DNA of 64,000 nt from Ruminiclostridium sufflavum DSM 19573. GTDB lineage: Bacteria > Bacillota > Clostridia > Acetivibrionales > DSM-1351. The stretch spans positions 205,686-269,685 of the forward strand of contig NZ_QKMR01000004.1 of NCBI RefSeq assembly GCF_003208175.1, written 5' to 3'. Positions 63,039 through 64,000 of the stretch are shown one piece after another. The first letter of the stretch is position 1. Each line of letters opens with the position of its first letter. The notes below the pieces were generated by a model. The model was not told the DNA's origin and searched no databases. It worked only from the letters and a program-made list of their open reading frames with translations. A program made the position numbers and the translations under genes.

Positions 63039-64000
63039 TTATTTTATAGCTTCAGATTCTGGAGGAACAATGTCAAAGTGCTTAACCTCTAAAACATCCA
63101 AAATAAATATAAAAATCGGGATGCCGATAATGAGTCCCCATATTCCGAGTATATTTTCAGAAACAATTAAAACTATAAAAGTATAAAATACAGGAAGCTT
63201 TGTCTTTTGTGACATAAGCTTTGGATTCAGTATGTAGCTTTCAAGAGCATGAAGAATTGCTACTAATACAAGCACATATATAATCATCTTAAAGCCGCCG
63301 ATATTAAAGGCGATTATTGTCAAAGGAATCAAAGAAATAATTACACCTGCGACAGGAATCATCCCCAAAACGAATATCATAAAACCCAGTCCTAAAATTT
63401 GAGGGAATTTAAGAATGGATAACATTATCATGGAAAGGATACAGTTTATAAAAGAAATAGTTATCTGAGTCTGAATCACCTTCCCGAAGGACTGAAGAAA
63501 TTTATGACCAAAGAAGGATAATTCCTCATATATGAAGTTTACTTTGCTGTTTTGAAAGGCTGATGTAAATTTAACTATTTTGGTTTTTTCAAGTATGAAC
63601 ATTAAGCTTAAAATTACTGCTATAAATATGTCAAAGCCCCATTTTCCTATGTTTGATATTGATTTCAAAAGGGTATCAACATTATCACTTATATAAGTAG
63701 TTATCTTAAAATCCTTTATAAGTGAGATGATGTAGTTCAGAGTCTCGTTATCGTAGGTTCTGTTCAGAAAAAATGTGGCCTGATATATTATTGATTTCAG
63801 CTCTGAAACAATTACAGGAATATACTTGTAGAGAATAGATACCGCAATTGCGATAATGCCCAAGTAGATTGCTATGATAATTGCCTTTAAAAGTCTTGAG
63901 TTTACTATTTTTGCTTTAGAGAAAAAATAATTTGATGCTGTATATCCCAAATAAGCAAATATAAATGTAAGCAAAAACATATTTGCCATCCCTCTTAGCA
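63039..64000 (-). CDS. AI-2E family transporter (PerM-like), 5' end beyond the window
   Basis: At least 316 residues, with seven or eight predicted membrane helices. Conserved segments include FLLTFIFAYLGY, ILEKTKIVKFT, LGLGFMIFVLGMIPVAG and NPKLMSQKTKLPVFYTF, as in AI-2E exporter/PerM-family permeases (ESYILNPKLM). The frame stays open to the right edge, and the first helix or two of the family (about 350-residue proteins) are missing, so the gene probably continues outside. If the start is inside, ATG 63980 with AGAGGG 9 nt upstream is the better choice. Family members include signal exporters and Na+/H+ antiporters, and the substrate here is unknown. Confidence 0.82.
   Translation of the reverse strand, partial: LRGMANMFLLTFIFAYLGYTASNYFFSKAKIVNSRLLKAIIIAIYLGIIAIAVSILYKYIPVIVSELKSIIYQATFFLNRTYDNETLNYIISLIKDFKITTYISDNVDTLLKSISNIGKWGFDIFIAVILSLMFILEKTKIVKFTSAFQNSKVNFIYEELSFFGHKFLQSFGKVIQTQITISFINCILSMIMLSILKFPQILGLGFMIFVLGMIPVAGVIISLIPLTIIAFNIGGFKMIIYVLVLVAILHALESYILNPKLMSQKTKLPVFYTFIVLIVSENILGIWGLIIGIPIFIFILDVLEVKHFDIVPPESEAIK

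Overview
The window is low-GC, Gram-positive, spore-forming DNA. It carries the Bacillus/Clostridium tmk-darA-yaaR-holB-ricT-rsmI-abrB-metG-tatD-yabE-ksgA gene order, spmA/spmB, strong GGAGG ribosome binding sites and many TTG starts. A clostridial 2[4Fe-4S] ferredoxin, YesM/YesN-type regulators and a glycan-uptake locus point to an anaerobic, polysaccharide-using Clostridium, most likely of the Ruminiclostridium (cluster III) type. That placement is inference from gene content. No rRNA, tRNA, CRISPR array, insertion sequence or prophage was recognised.

Region 1 (1-21.4 kb): the end of an FtsX-like ABC permease, then about 690 bp of non-coding DNA, then a 20-kb one-strand operon for a hybrid lipid/polyketide/nonribosomal peptide. 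Its genes are a free-standing A-PCP protein; a TubC-docking-Cy-A(MT)-PCP-TE protein; a saccharopine-dehydrogenase-like reductase; a fatty acyl-AMP ligase fused to an ACP; and a 3,221-residue KS-AT-ACP-Cy-A(MT)-PCP-Cy-A* megasynthase. All three condensation-type domains carry the heterocyclization signature DxxxxDxxS. The predicted product is a beta-ketoacyl lipid chain capped by about three consecutive thiazoline/oxazoline-type rings, logically similar to yersiniabactin, pyochelin and micacocidin. The last A domain of the megasynthase is decayed and has no carrier protein after it, so the stand-alone A-PCP probably works in trans. The thioesterase has Cys in place of the nucleophilic Ser. This is the best candidate for an undescribed system.

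Region 2 (21.4-34.8 kb): a NodB-family deacetylase, a response regulator / YesM-like kinase / response regulator set, a lipoprotein sugar-binding protein with two permeases and no ATPase, and a family GH2 beta-galactosidase whose start codon appears to be ATA.

Region 3 (34.8-51.8 kb): a nitroreductase, a basic amino acid decarboxylase and the conserved housekeeping block (replication, c-di-AMP sensing, RNA methylation, AbrB, MetG, TatD, YabE, KsgA). It is interrupted by a small ferredoxin gene, spmAB and a DUF2600 terpene-synthase-like gene on the minus strand.

Region 4 (51.8-64 kb): ZapA, a phosphatase-superfamily enzyme, a U32 peptidase, dUTPase, HflX with a JAMM/RadC-like N-terminal motif, a Nudix protein, YigZ, YebC, a YvyF-like flagellar-operon protein, an ACT-like small protein and an AI-2E-type permease running off the end. 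Four related intergenic elements beginning CTAAAGTCAATTACGG or similar are scattered through the window, and a possible structured RNA lies before yebC.
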